Source: Dugong dugon (lineage: Eukaryota > Chordata > Mammalia > Sirenia > Dugongidae). Taken from it: a stretch of 64,000 bases of DNA. The notes beneath the pieces were generated by a model, which made no database searches, had not been told where the DNA came from, and worked only from the letters and a program-made list of their open reading frames with translations. Both the position numbers and the translations under genes were made by a program. Positions 24,507 through 35,655 of the stretch are shown here, one piece after another. The stretch lies in the NCBI GenBank assembly GCA_030035585.1, contig CM057482.1, positions 10,527,001 through 10,591,000 on the forward strand, in the 5' to 3' direction. The stretch's first letter is position 1. The number at the start of each line of letters is the position of its first letter.

Positions 24507-25590
24507 TCATCCACTAACGGGGACTACTTCTCCAAGTCACAAAGAGGTACGTTCTGAACACGGCAAAGAAGGTTAACTGAGACTGTGACCAAATTGACCA
24601 GTATTACACAGCAACGTGCAGCGTGAGCTCACACTGATTTGATCTCTCACAGTTCAATCCTGCACAAAATACAAAAGCACCTGTTCATGCAGGTGAGAAA
24701 AGGGCCGGACAGATTAGCCTCAATCTTGCCTAAGGAGATCTGTCCTAGGGTGTGCCACGGACACCCAGCCCTCTCTGGCCCCCATGCTGCTGGGCAACAA
24801 AACTGCCAGTTGTGAGTGTTTGCAGAGGATCACATGCAGTTGTCCCTCAGGATTTCAACAGAACTAGCTGGGTTACAGGGGATAAAACTGCCTTCACAAC
24901 AGTTTAAGGAGTCTCATAACCAGCTTATCTAGTCGGAGGCTTCCGATCTTTTATCTCAACCCATAGTTGATCTATATACGGACAGTCTGTGATTATTATT
25001 AATACCAGCAATAACAAAACAATAGAACCCAGGAGTCTCTAGGCCATGTAACTGGCTTTTTAATGCAATAGTCTCCAGACCTAACAACACCAGCACATAG
25101 CTATCTTTTGTTTTAGATCTTTTCAGGGAAGATTTCTCCTTCTTTTCTTCAGGAATCTGTTCCATTATTTTCTAAACTTCATGGAGGAAAAAAGCTGCCT
25201 GCTCAGCATCTCTTCTGTGACACTTCATCTTGTACTCTGCCTTGGTAAAAAAGCTTTTGGAAATTTGGACACAGCTACTAAGTTACCCCTTAGTCTTTCG
25301 AAATTTATGTGCCAAAAGAAGCTGGACCACCCGTTGTAGGTGAAAATGAAGCAGCAGCATAAGCGCAAACTTGTAACTCCCCAGGGAAAACGAGAAGAGG
25401 AAAACTGAGACATCCTAGTCCTGCTACTTTCCTTATCCCCCATTCACAAGCCTCACACCTGGCCCATACTCAGCAATGACAGACATCCGTCACTTTCAGG
25501 CTGAGGCGCAATCTCCAAAATAACCAGCCTCTGCTCAGAGTTCTTAACACAGTTTACTGAAATAAATGTTCCTGACTGAGGCTGTGTAGC
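24507..25590. other. SPG21 intron 1, right part
   Basis: No gene or repeat is confidently recognised before the CpG island. Confidence 0.4.
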
Positions 25591-25599
25591 CCCAGGATG

Positions 25600-26400
25600 G
25601 GTTTACAGGAGGATGCCCTGGGGAAGCCCCCCCGAGGCGACCCACACACAAACTCCCCACCCTCAACCGGGCCCACTAGTGACAGCCACACAAAGGCGGG
25701 GCCGGAGACACACCGACCACCCCCAGGAATCCAGGCTCCGCCTCACACACAGACACAGAAGGGCTTGCGGTCACGTGCACAGTCATACGGACCGGGCCAC
25801 TCGGGGCCACACTGACAAAGTCACACCGATGGAAGGGGCCGCGCACACAACATATACACAACCTCCACAACCCTGTACGCATCACCTACCCACACCCCGC
25901 TTCCCAAAGGCTTGCTCACCGCTCACCTGCCGTGGTCACCCCACGTCCCTTCCCCTCCGCAAGACGGCTCTTCCTCCAGTCCCGGCTCGTGCCGGGGAGG
26001 CGGCTGGGCAGGGAGTCGAGGGTCAGGGCCCGCGGCAGGAGCGCTCGAGACCCGCACGCGCCGACCGCGGCAGAGGCGCGTTGGAAGGCGGGCCGTCGAG
26101 GGGCGGGGCGCGCGGCCGGGCAAGCCTGGGCCTCCGCCTCGGCCGCGGCGCTCCCCCTCCCGCACAGGCCGCGCCGCTGGCGCTCGCCTCGAGCTTCCGG
26201 GTTTGGCGGCGGGGCGGGGCCACGTCACGAGGAAGGGGCGGTGCTGCGTGGCTCCGGCGGTCTCCATGGTGACCAGGCGGGTTGGAGGCGGAGATCCGAG
26301 ACTCTTAGAAGCTCTCGGGATTCCGCCCAAGGCTAGGGTAGCAGGCGCCGCAGCTCGTCGTGGTGGAAGGCGCGGGCAGAAGGTCTGAGTTGCCTCTGGG
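25600..26400 (-). promoter_or_regulatory. SPG21: CpG island / SPG21 promoter region
   Basis: There is a sharp rise in G+C and CpG density over AT-rich flanks, with GC-box-like runs such as gggcggggc around 26,100 and 26,210. No TATA box is evident. It precedes the SPG21 5' exon on the minus strand. Long overlapping open frames on both strands (up to 219 codons) are what GC-rich DNA gives by chance and are not called as genes. Confidence 0.8.
25927..26250 (-). other. SPG21: SPG21 exon 1, probable non-coding 5'UTR exon
   Basis: Within the CpG island a consensus donor CAG|GTGAGC lies on the minus strand, with the exon ending at 25927. The exon 2 acceptor is at 21911 with no upstream in-frame start, so a non-coding first exon here is expected from the human gene structure. 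The upstream (right) boundary is a guess; the real start site could be anywhere from about 26,050 to 26,280. Confidence 0.45.
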
Positions 26401-27450
26401 TCAGCTCTTGGTCTCCTGTTCTGACCTGGGCATCAAGGGGAAAGTTGTGGGAAAGAAAGAAGAGGGCGCCTGGCCCCCTGGGACCTGCTTCTCCATTCAG
26501 TTCGCGTCCACTTGGAGGAAGTAGATGCCCGCCGTTTCCTCTGCCAGCTTGAAGGCATCCCCTTGGGTTCCAGGTTTTGGTGCACCGGGTTTGGTATACT
26601 CTTTTGTGGGCATAACCACAGACGCTCTCCATACTTCTCCACGGTAGCTAGCGCCCCACCTCCCTTTCCAGCCCTGTGCTGATGTTCTGGGGGATTTCCG
26701 GGAACGTACTCCCACGGAGCTTCCAGCGCCATCGCTTTTCCGTTAAGGGCGTAGAGAGCGTTAATGTACTTATGATCATTGTTCTCAAGCAAAGTCCTGG
26801 AAAAGTCACGACACCTTGTTTCAATAAGATATTTGCAGGTTTGCGTTGAAATAATGTATGATTAAAGGTTGAATAACATGTAAATCTCCCTGTTTGAAGT
26901 TCTTTAGGGATCCTGCAACAAGGTCCTATTGAAAGTACCTCTCCTTAATCTGTTTTAGGGAAAGCTTGCTCCCCATTTAAACGTCTTCTTCAGATTGTGC
27001 CCTTAACACTGTCGAGTGTTTACTGGATTAAGGTCAGGAGAGATAACTAGTAAATTGCGTCTTTAATCATGACCTCTGTCCTTTTTACCCGGGAGCTGTG
27101 GGTCCCAGTCTAGAACTTGGACAAATCCCAAACGTATTTCCCAAGAGCACGGTGACCCAGTCACTTGATTTTCTCCAAATCACCTCTTTCAGAATTTGAG
27201 AGTCAGTCACAGGGAGTAATCTTTTATCATAAGCACCACATTGGTGTATAGAGCATGTTTCCAACATTGGAGGCCTTTTCTCAAAAATTTGCAATAGTTT
27301 AATGGATGGAATAACTCGCAAATCACTGCTTTTATGTAAAACCCATTATGGGCACTCATTACATTTGTTTTCTGTCCCCTAGGTGGGCTAGGAGCGTCCA
27401 TCTAGAGCAAAGGGGGAACAGTGATTCAGCCAGTACCTTAGGACATGGTC
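26401..27450. other. Intergenic, upstream of SPG21
   Basis: The GC-rich shoulder gives way to AT-rich DNA. No gene is recognised. Confidence 0.4.
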
Positions 27451-27454
27451 CTAA

Positions 27455-27690
27455 TAAAATAATTTATTTCAGTTAAAACAACAGAAAAATTCACAAGAGC
27501 TTTAAAGAGACACTGCACAAATACAAAAAGTCTTAAGTCTTGTGTTTGCAATCAGAATGAAGCAGAAAGGGGACTGGAACATCAACACAGAAGTGGGAAG
27601 AAAGCTAAGAGTCACTTAGGAAATGGCCGTTGGTTCAGTCTGACAGGGAGGCCACTACGTATATTAGAGTGTTGTATTCCGTAGAGTCAA
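27455..27690. repeat. Unclassified repeat, longest copy (A)
   Basis: Its first half ('aatttatttcagttaaaac … attcacaagagctttaaag … cagaaagggg') matches 53730-53840. Its second half ('ggaacatcaacacagaagtgggaag … ggaaatggccgttggttcagtctgacaggg') matches 51846-51960. The family is not known to me. Confidence 0.7.
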
Positions 27691-27705
27691 TTCTGAATCT
27701 CATTG

Positions 27706-27742
27706 AATGAATGAATGCATGAATGAATGAATAAATGAATCC
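27706..27742. repeat. Interrupted (GAAT)n repeat
   Basis: About nine GAAT/GCAT/AAAT units. Confidence 0.85.
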
Positions 27743-28060
27743 ATTCACATTTATTCCTAAACTGTATTCCTTAGACTTCACATCCTTATACCTCATCACT
27801 TTAGTAACAGCCCTAATGAGATCTAAGCTATGGATTGGCTATGCCCATAAATATTAGAAGTCTTTGTCTGTTAGTTTGGTAATTTTGAACTTGACTGTTG
27901 ATAATAAAAAAAATCGCTGTATAGCTATAGGGTCTTTATGAGTCAGAAATGACCCGATGCCAACAGGTAGAAAGCTATGTTTTGTTACATACCTACTTTT
28001 GTTACAATCTAAAAGATCAAACCCCCAAAATAATGAATAGTTTGATTGTTTCCCTTAGAA

Positions 28061-28159
28061 AAGGACCCCATGATCATGTTTGGATCCTCAGTTGTTCCAT
28101 AACACATGACAAGCACATTGTCCATTTTCTGATGTGAACAAGGAACATTTCATATCTGG
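28061..28159. repeat. 99-bp direct repeat, copy 1
   Basis: 'aaggaccccatgatcatgtttgg … cattttctgatgtgaacaaggaacattt', about 85-90% identical to 28969-29067. Confidence 0.9.
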
Positions 28160-28422
28160 GAATTCCAGCTGTCCTGTAATGCACAACTGCAGGCAGCAAA
28201 CTTTTGACCTAGGGTACACCACAGCGCAGGCTGACATTGTAGACGTGGCTGTGAGGGTTTGCAGCTGTTGTAGTTGGGGTCTACCAGATGGTTCCCACAG
28301 CACCAGTCCCTCCCTGTGTTAGAATCTCACTTAAAAACTGGAATGCTCACAAAATATGCTGCGAACACCAAGCGAAGTAAACATGGCCAGCTGGCTCTCA
28401 GAAGTGCCCAACCCTAAGCAAT

Positions 28423-28466
28423 TGCATTCACTTATGTATATGCATGTATATACATAAGTGAATGCA
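28423..28466. repeat. Perfect 19-bp inverted repeat (44-bp palindrome)
   Basis: The left arm 28423-28441 (tgcattcacttatgtatat) and right arm 28448-28466 are exact reverse complements, with a 6-base spacer. L1-like 3' sequence follows to about 28620. Confidence 0.95.
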
Positions 28467-28636
28467 TTTTTTTTAATGTCAAAAAGAATACACACCAAAC
28501 AGGATAGTGATTATCTCTGCGGAGTAATGGAAGGGGCAGGGGGTGAAGGAAATCTTTGGCTTTAGATTTAGTATTGAATTTGTATGAGAATGCATTCATA
28601 TCTTATTTGTGTGATAAAAATAATTAAAAACATCTA

Positions 28637-28712
28637 TGTTCTACTCTGCCCTGTAGGGTCACTGTGAGTTGGAATCAACTCAACAGCAATAGGGTTGGTT
28701 TTTTGGTTTTTC
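28637..28712 (+). mobile_element. AfroSINE 3' fragment
   Basis: 'ttctactctgccctgtagggtcactgtgagttggaatcaactcaacagc' followed by a T/G-rich tail. Only the 3' third is present. Confidence 0.85.
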
Positions 28713-28968
28713 AGATGTTTGTGTGACTCCGCGGCTTTTAAACCCTTCGATACCACTGCCTTCAGATTAAAGTCCAAGCTCGTTAGAGCAGGTCGGGCTC
28801 TCAACTGGGCTGTCTGTGGGACCAAGGTACTCTCATCATACCAAGCGCTGGAAGGGTCGCAGATACCCCATGCGGTCTCATGTGGTATATGCTCTTTCCT
28901 CTGCTGGACCCTTTAGAGTGAATACCCCTATTTTGCCTCCAGGAACCATGGATGTGTGAAAAAGTAAA

Positions 28969-29067
28969 AAGGACCCCACGGTTATGTTTGGATCCTGCGT
29001 TGTTCCATAACACATGACAAGCACGTTGTCCATTTTCTAATCCAAACAAGGAACATTTAAAATCTGT
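28969..29067. repeat. 99-bp direct repeat, copy 2
   Basis: Counterpart of 28061-28159 at an offset of about 908 bases, same orientation. Confidence 0.9.
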
Positions 29068-30100
29068 GAATTTAATATCTGTAACAAAACACTTAGTTTT
29101 TCAGACAAATGTAAATTCTTGAAATACATCTCTTTAAAGCTTCTCGAGGTATAATTAACTGCAGTGTTACCTACCAATTACGCTGAGATTGAAAACGAAT
29201 GCAGCTCTGTGTCAAATGCACACTGTACTGGATTATAGGGATCAGACAAGTGGGGATTCTGGAACTGCCCCAGAAAGATGCTGATGTGGCTATTCTTTAG
29301 CCTGCTACCTAAAGACTCCATCCAATAGGAGTTATATACAGTTATTTATAGTTAATAATTTATTAGTTATGACTGGGTAACTAAGAAACCAGAGTTCTAC
29401 CCTTGGGTAGACATTTCCTCCCGAGGCCTGCTTTGACTTACCTGCAAAACGAGTCCAAGGATAGACTAAATGATCTCTAAGTCTTTTTCGATTCTAAGAT
29501 TTTATACTCTATAAATTTATGAGGGACATATTTAAAAATCTTTAAAATAGCCTTTCTTTGAAGCATCTCTGTTAATCCTCCCTTTCTACTTCCAATTAAA
29601 CTTTAAAAAATCAGCCTATACTCAAAAATGCCTATTTAACCGAGACAGGATTTTAACTTGTTGGAAAAATTATTGTTTGTTCATTGTTAACTTATTAATA
29701 TAAGAATTGCTAAGCAAAGGTACCACATCTTTTGTATCATCTGCCAACCCAGGATCTCACTAGTGTTCCTTCTGTAAACACTGATAATTTGCCATCTGGA
29801 GGAAAAATAGCAATAAAGAATCCTGGAAAACAAGAGCTTCACTATTTTACCACAAAATAAAGCAGCTTCTGTCTGTAGGATTCTAGAAAGGTTTCCAAAT
29901 TTGTAAGGTAAAAAAAGACAGTGATTAAATTGTGACTGAAATGAGAAAAATCTTTTTGAAACTGCATAGTACAGTCCCTGCATTTAATGGGCATTCAAGT
30001 AACACGGGCTCTCATTTCTTAGCTTCTGAACGCAGAAGCCTAACGTATTAAATTCCCTGATCAAGGATAAGAACATTTGCAAGTAAAAGCAGGGTGTAGA
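29068..30100. other. Intergenic, nothing recognised
   Basis: AT-rich DNA with no gene-like signal. Confidence 0.45.
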
Positions 30101-30440
30101 ATGGTTAGGTCCTCAGACAGTCAGATTACCAGGGTGTGAATTCCAGCTCGCCACTTAGAAGCTATTTAACATTCTCGTATTTTGGTCACCTTATCTGGAA
30201 AAAGAAGGATAAATAACAGTACCTGCCTCACAGGGTTATTGTAAAGATAAAATGATAGTCTATGTCATGTCCTTAGAAATGGGGCCAGCACTCAGTAAAC
30301 ACTAGCTGATAGTATCGGTATTTAGAACCTACTGTGTTCCAGGCACTGTGCTGGGTGTGTTATGTGTATTTATTCCTCACGACAACCCTTGCAAGGTAGG
30401 TATCATTTTCATTTCATGGATCAATGTGTCACTAGGGGGA
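30100..30440. repeat. MIR/L2-type relics
   Basis: MIR-like 'gtcctcagacagtcagattaccagggtgtgaattccagc…ttggtcaccttatctgg', then L2-like 'ttccaggcactgtgctgggtgtgttatg'. Confidence 0.6.
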
Positions 30441-30621
30441 TGTGAGGGGTACAGACCACACCGAGTGACACTGTCAGAGGGGGTGACACCAAAATGACCA
30501 TCTCTAAAACTTTTGTGAACTGTTTCAGCAGAAATTTATTATTTTTCATAGAAATATCCCTGCAGTTAGTTATAACAAAAACATTTTTCATAAGTCCAGC
30601 TTACATGTATCAGTATACCTA

Positions 30622-31107
30622 TGTCGTAGATTGAATTGTCTCCCCCAAAAATATCTGTCAACTTGGTTAGGCCATGATTCCCAGTATTGTGTGATTGTTC
30701 ACCATTTTGTCATCCGATGTGATTTTCCTATGTGTTGTAAATCCTACCTCTATGATGTTAATGAGGCAGGACTCAATCTGCAAGATTAGGTTGTGTCTTA
30801 AATCAATCTCTTTTGAGATATAAAAGAGAAAAGCGAGCAGAGAAACAGGGACCTCATTACCACCAAGCAAGAAGAGCCAGGAGCACGCATCCTTTGGACT
30901 CAGGGTCCCTGTGCTGAGAAGCTCCTTGACCAGGGGACGATCAATGATAAGGACCTTTCCCCAGAGCCAGAGAAGGAGAAAGCCTTCCCCTGGAGCTGAC
31001 GCCCTGAATTTGGACCTCTAGCCTACTGGACTGTGAAAGAATAAACTCTTTGTTAAATCCATCCACTTGTGGTATTTCTGTTATAGCAGCACTAGATAAC
31101 TAAGACA
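30622..31107 (+). mobile_element. MaLR-like solo LTR
   Basis: It starts 'tgtcgtagattgaattgtctccccc' and ends 'cagcactagataactaagaca' (TG…CA), with a TATA-like 'gagatataaaagag'. The 5-bp flanks 'accta' and 'gccta' suggest the target-site duplication. About 486 bp, typical of MLT1/MST-like LTRs. Confidence 0.82.
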
Positions 31108-31248
31108 GCCTACAAGGCTAAAACTCTATGCTAATTTTTAAACGTAATGTGCTCCAGTCAGAGCTGTCATGGTTACCCAACCAATTCCAATGACACTTTG
31201 AATCACATGGTTTCATTTGCACGCACGCACTGTTTTCCTTGTTGCCAG

Positions 31249-31755
31249 TGTTTTTAGTCATCTAGTGCTGCTCTAACAAATACCGCAAGTGGATGGATTT
31301 AATAAAGAGAAGTTTATTCCCTCACAGTCCAGTAGGCTACAAGTCCAAATTCAGGGCGTCAGCTCCAGGGGAACGCTTTCTCCGTTGGCTCTGCAGGAAG
31401 GTCCATGTCATCAGTCTTCCTTTGGTCTGGGAGCTTCTCTGTGCAGGAACCTCAGGTCCAAAGGTTGCGCTCTGCTCCTGGCACTGCTTTCTTGGTGGTA
31501 TGAGGTTCCCATGTGTCTCTGCTCGCTTCTCTCTTTTATATCTCAAAAGAGATTGCATAAAGACACTATCCAATCTTGTAAACCTCATCAATATAACCTC
31601 GTCACAGTGATAGAATTTACAACACATAATGAGATCACATATAACCTCATGATAGTGATAGAGTTTACAACACATAAGGAAATCATACAGTATTGGGAAT
31701 CATGACCCAGCCAAGTTGACAGATATTTTTGGGGGACACAATTCAATCCATGACA
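31249..31755 (-). mobile_element. MaLR-like solo LTR, inverted relative to its neighbour
   Basis: It runs as the reverse complement of the same family: 'tgtttttagtcatctagtgctgctc' at the left, 'gacacaattcaatccatgaca' at the right. It lies 141 bases from the plus-strand copy. Confidence 0.82.
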
Positions 31756-32575
31756 GTCGCTAATTTTGTCAAATTTCCTGGTGTTTTAGCTACAAAGTTG
31801 TGGTAATTAGTATTTGTGTACCTATATCAGTAACTTTTTTGATAGTGAAGTAGTAATTCAAGGAAAAGAAGGAGTGATGTATGAGAATTATGATTTACGA
31901 GTAACAGTACAAAAAACATTACTAAGGATTCTGTACGGTCTGGTACGGAAGGAGGCCTGTGGGGGGTGGGGGTGACACCATGAGTTACTGCGCTGGGTGT
32001 CACCTACCTTAGTGACGCCACTGTCATGGATAAGGAAACAGATTCAGAGGGTTAAGTAACCAGCCTAGGCTTAAGGTCGGTGGCAGGGCGAGGGCCCACA
32101 TCAGGTCTGTCTGACTCAAAGACTCTGCGTCTAAAAATAATTTATTTTTACCTTAGAATTGTTTGATGACTATAAAGAAAAAAGGTGAAAATAGGTTTGC
32201 ACTAGAAAATATACTACCTTAAATACAAAGTATAAACGCAATAAGCATCCTTTCAGTGGCCATTCTCAGGAGCTAAATTTTATGCCCAGAAACATCTCTT
32301 TTGTCCCCCGAAGCAAACCAAGATTAGAAACTTTTTTGAAGCAAAATCTACCGTAATCATCAGGTTTTAATCCTGGTGTTGTCACTAGCTGGCTGTAGTT
32401 GAACGCTCATTCCATCTCTAAAGTAAAAATTTGGGCTACTAAATCAGATCCTTTCCTGCTCTAAACTCTTTTTCTTTCTGTGTGGTCTAAAGGCATCTCC
32501 ACAGGCTGGTGCTGCCATCCAGAGGAGAAAATACTGTTGCAGATCAAAAGAAGAGATTAGAGCAGCAGTAGACTG
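31756..32575. other. Intergenic, old repeats only
   Basis: Nothing gene-like. MIR-like 'ataaggaaacagattcagagggttaag' occurs near 32030-32120. Confidence 0.45.
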
Positions 32576-32589
32576 TGGTAACAATAATA

Positions 32590-32783
32590 CCTATTGCCTT
32601 TAAGTTGATTTGACTCATAGTGACCCTATAGGACAGCGTAGAACTGCCCCACAGGGTTTCCAGGCTGTAATATTTACGGAAGCAGACTGCCACGTCTTTC
32701 TCCCACAGAGTGGCTGGTGAGTTCAAACCACCTACTTGTTGGTTAGCAGCCAAGTGCTTAACCACTGCGCTACCAGGGCTCCT
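32590..32783 (-). mobile_element. AfroSINE with target-site duplication
   Basis: The complete body and head are present. It is flanked by tggtaacaataata (32576-32589) and tggtgacaataata (32784-32797). Confidence 0.94.
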
Positions 32784-32797
32784 TGGTGACAATAATA

Positions 32798-32960
32798 GCT
32801 ACTATTTAGTGTCTACTATGTGCCAGGCACTGCCCTGGGCATTTTCCATATGTATTGCTATTCTGGAAAGCAGGTATTATCCATATTTTTAAACTGAGAA
32901 ATCTGAGTTTAAAAAGCTTGTTACTTATCCTGGGTCACTTAACTAGTAACAGAGTTGGAT
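32798..32960. repeat. MIR/L2-like relic
   Basis: 'gctactatttagtgtctactatgtgccaggcactgccctgggc' and a following typical MIR core. Confidence 0.7.
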
Positions 32961-33100
32961 TTTGAATGGGATGCCATGTGTGTTTCTTCAGCTCAGACAA
33001 CAACCAGAATAGAAGTATCTTGCATAAGAAACCAATGCGTTTGCAAACCCATCCTTTCAGCCAGAGCACAGAGTAGCCTTTCTACACACGACCCCCATGA

Positions 33101-33290
33101 AGCCCTGGTGGTGCAATGGTTAAGCAAGCACTCAGCTTCTAAGTGAAAAGTTGCTGGTTCTGTGGGAGAAAAGACTTGGTGATCTGCTCTCGTAAAGATT
33201 GCAGCCTAGGAGACTCTATGGGGAGTACTACTCTGTTCTATAGGGTTGTTATGAATCGAAATCAGCTTGACAGCACAGAACACCCCGTCA
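33101..33290 (+). mobile_element. AfroSINE
   Basis: Head 'gccctggtggtgcaatggttaagc' to 'gttgttatgaatcgaaatcagcttgacagc'. Confidence 0.9.
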
Positions 33291-33369
33291 AAGGACCTTG
33301 GTCCTAGGGGCCGGTATGTAGCTGAGATCCACGTGCACCTCTTAAGTTAGTTAAAGGTGTTACTGCTTG

Positions 33370-33894
33370 TGATGGTTAATGTTGTGCGTCACCTTGGCTA
33401 GGCTGTGATTCTCAGTGGTTTGGCAGATACTATGTAATCACATTCCATTCTGTGATCTATGTGAGCAGCCAATCAGTTGAAAGGGGAGTTCCCTTGGGGT
33501 TGTGGCCTGCCTCCAGTGTATAAATGGATGTTCTGGCAAAACTCGCTTTCTTACTCGACACTGCGTTCTTCTCCTTGCCTGACTTCTGTTCTTGCGACGT
33601 AAGCCTGCAGATGTGTCTGGCCTGCTGCCTGACCTGCAGATTTTGGATTTACTAACCCCTGCAGCCCTGTGAGCCAGCAGAGGCCTCCAGCCTGCCATCT
33701 GACCTGCAGATTTTGGGTTTGTCAGCCCCTGCAACCATGTGAGCCGGCAGAGGTCTTCAGCCTGCTGCCTGACGCATGGATTTGGGACTTGCCAGCCCCC
33801 ACAATTGTGTGAATCATTTCCTTGAAGTAAATTTCTTTATATAGTTATACACACTTCACTGGTTTTACTCCTCTAGAGAATGCAGACTAAGACA
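33370..33894 (+). mobile_element. LTR-like element with internal tandem array
   Basis: It begins 'tgatggttaatgttgtgcgtcacc' and ends 'atgcagactaagaca' (TG…CA). The promoter-like middle contains 'gtgtataaatgg'. It holds about 2.8 copies of a 70-bp unit starting at 33621, 33691 and 33761. Best read as a solo LTR of an endogenous retrovirus-like element; the family is not certain. Confidence 0.65.
33621..33815 (+). repeat. 70-bp tandem repeat, about 2.8 units
   Basis: Units begin 'cctgctgcctgacctgcag', 'cctgccatctgacctgcag' and 'cctgctgcctgacgcatgg', spaced exactly 70 bases. Confidence 0.93.
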
Positions 33895-34541
33895 CTGCTC
33901 TAGCACAAAATTTATTTGATGAGTTTGATAAAATGCAGCATCTCATATCTAGAGATTCTTATTGAAGGTCTGGTGTGAGGCCCAGGAATCTATATTTTAA
34001 ACAAGTACTCCAGGTGGATCTGGTTCTGATGAGAAACCTCCTCAGTCAGACTGGACTGTGGTCTCTGTAGGGGCCTGAACGAAGAGTGGGTCATATGCTT
34101 TCCTGAGGCCTATCTGGGATGTGCACCATTTTCTTTTTCAAAGAAGGGACTGCCAACTTGAAGGTGCCATTTCTGTATCTTGTGTTTATCTTCCAGTCCC
34201 AGGATGGGCTTGAAGCTCCCTGGATGGGAAACTGCCCCCCATGGGATAGGCCTCACACTCCTGCCTCAAGATTTCATGTGTATGAAAGGTATTTCACATC
34301 TAAGTATACCAGCCATGCCAATCTTGATGACCAACTTCCCTTTCCAGCTCAAACTGGCTATCTTTTATGCAGGGTTACAATCACTGAAGTGGGGTGGTAC
34401 TGACTCACGGTCTGGCCAAGGACTAGAAGGTGGGCTGGCATAAAAGGTTCTGCCCGGTAAAGGCAATGGTAATTGGCTAAACCACCATACAGGCCCCACC
34501 TAGAATGTCTTACATTAACTAGTACAAGACCTATCGGGTGA

Positions 34542-34612
34542 ACATTGGTGGTTTAGTGGTAGGATTCTTGCCTGCCACCTGGGAGGCCTGGATTTGGTTC
34601 CTGACCAATGCA
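34542..34612 (+). tRNA. tRNA-Gly(GCC)-like sequence, probably a pseudogene or SINE head
   Basis: It is 71 bases, the length of tRNA-Gly(GCC), with A-box-like 'ggtttagtggtaggattc', a 'cctgccacc' anticodon region and B-box-like 'ggatttggttcctgacc'. The acceptor ends 'acattgg' and 'ccaatgc' pair except at position 1. Changes in the B box (ggttcgattcc to ggatttggttcc) argue against function. A plus-strand AfroSINE starts about 15 bases later. Confidence 0.55.
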
Positions 34613-34627
34613 GCTTTGACTCTCAGA

Positions 34628-34793
34628 GCCCTGGTGGTGCAGTGGTTAAGAGTTTGGCTGCTAACCAGAAAAGGTCAGCAGTTCGAATCCACCAGCTGCT
34701 CCTTGGAAACCTTTGGAGCAGTTCTACTCTGCCCTATAGGGCCACTATGAGTTGGAATCAGTTCGACGGCAATGGTTTTGTTTGTTTGGTAAG
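34628..34793 (+). mobile_element. AfroSINE
   Basis: From 'agccctggtggtgcagtggttaagag' to 'gttggaatcagttcgacggcaatggttttg'. Confidence 0.93.
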
Positions 34794-35655
34794 AGATCAG
34801 ATAAACAGAGCACACATGTCATCAGGGAGACCACGGGGCACAAGGAGGGTAGGGAGGGACAGGGTAAGCAAATCCAAACTCAGAGCTGCCCTGCTCCTAA
34901 CAGCTTTCCAGTCTTGGCCCACTTATATTCCTATAATAACCACCCCACTACACACACCTTCTTAAAGGTGTTTCCGGTCACGTTCTTTGCATCCAAGAAC
35001 CTAACTTCACACATCAAGGTTCTTGGTGTCACCAAATGTCAAGGTTTGGGGGATCTTTGAAGTTCCTTTCAGTATTCTAGAAATGCTCCTCTCACCAAGG
35101 CGGTTGCCGTCTCGGGGGATGGGAGAGGCAGAAAATTGCTTAGATGGTTGACGTGGAGCCTAGCCTTTCCTGGGTCACAGCTCTGGGGCCAGTGAACTGT
35201 ACTCTCAGTGAGGTTCCCTACTCCCTGGGGCAGTGTCTGACTGGGCATGTCCATGGGTCCCCTGCAGAAATCACCCTACCACATACGCAAGCAACTAGCG
35301 GGTGCTGATTTTCATTCTCTCTGTATTCCCTAACATGAGCAGAGTGCCTGGCAGGGAGTAATTGATCAAAGAATACTAATTTTAAAATAACAGCACAAAG
35401 GCACTTTCACATACACTGTCTCATTGATTCTCCAGAGTATCCTGAGAATGTTTTTTGGTTTGCTTTTTTATCATCAGTCCCATTTCACATATGCGGTAAC
35501 TAAAGTTCAGTGATGTTAAGTGACTTCTCAGAGATCAAAGGGCTAGTCAGTGGTGGAGCCAAAATTTAATAACCAAATGGTAACCCATAAGTTCTGTCAC
35601 TTCCACAGCAATCTCTGAAATGTTTTTTGCCGATCTCTACAGTCACTGTTGCACC
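34794..35655. other. Intergenic, unassigned
   Basis: A MIR-like stretch at about 35400-35600 ('cagtgatgttaagtgacttctcagag'). No gene is seen. Confidence 0.45.

Noticed and set aside
25613-26388. Overlapping open frames of 134-219 codons on both strands in the SPG21 CpG island
   Set aside because: Few stop codons are expected in GC-rich DNA; the frames are Arg/Gly/Pro/Ala-rich, overlap each other on both strands and show no domain.
34542-34612. Functional tRNA-Gly gene
   Set aside because: It has the right length, but B-box changes and an acceptor mismatch, in a SINE-rich context, make a pseudogene or SINE head more likely.
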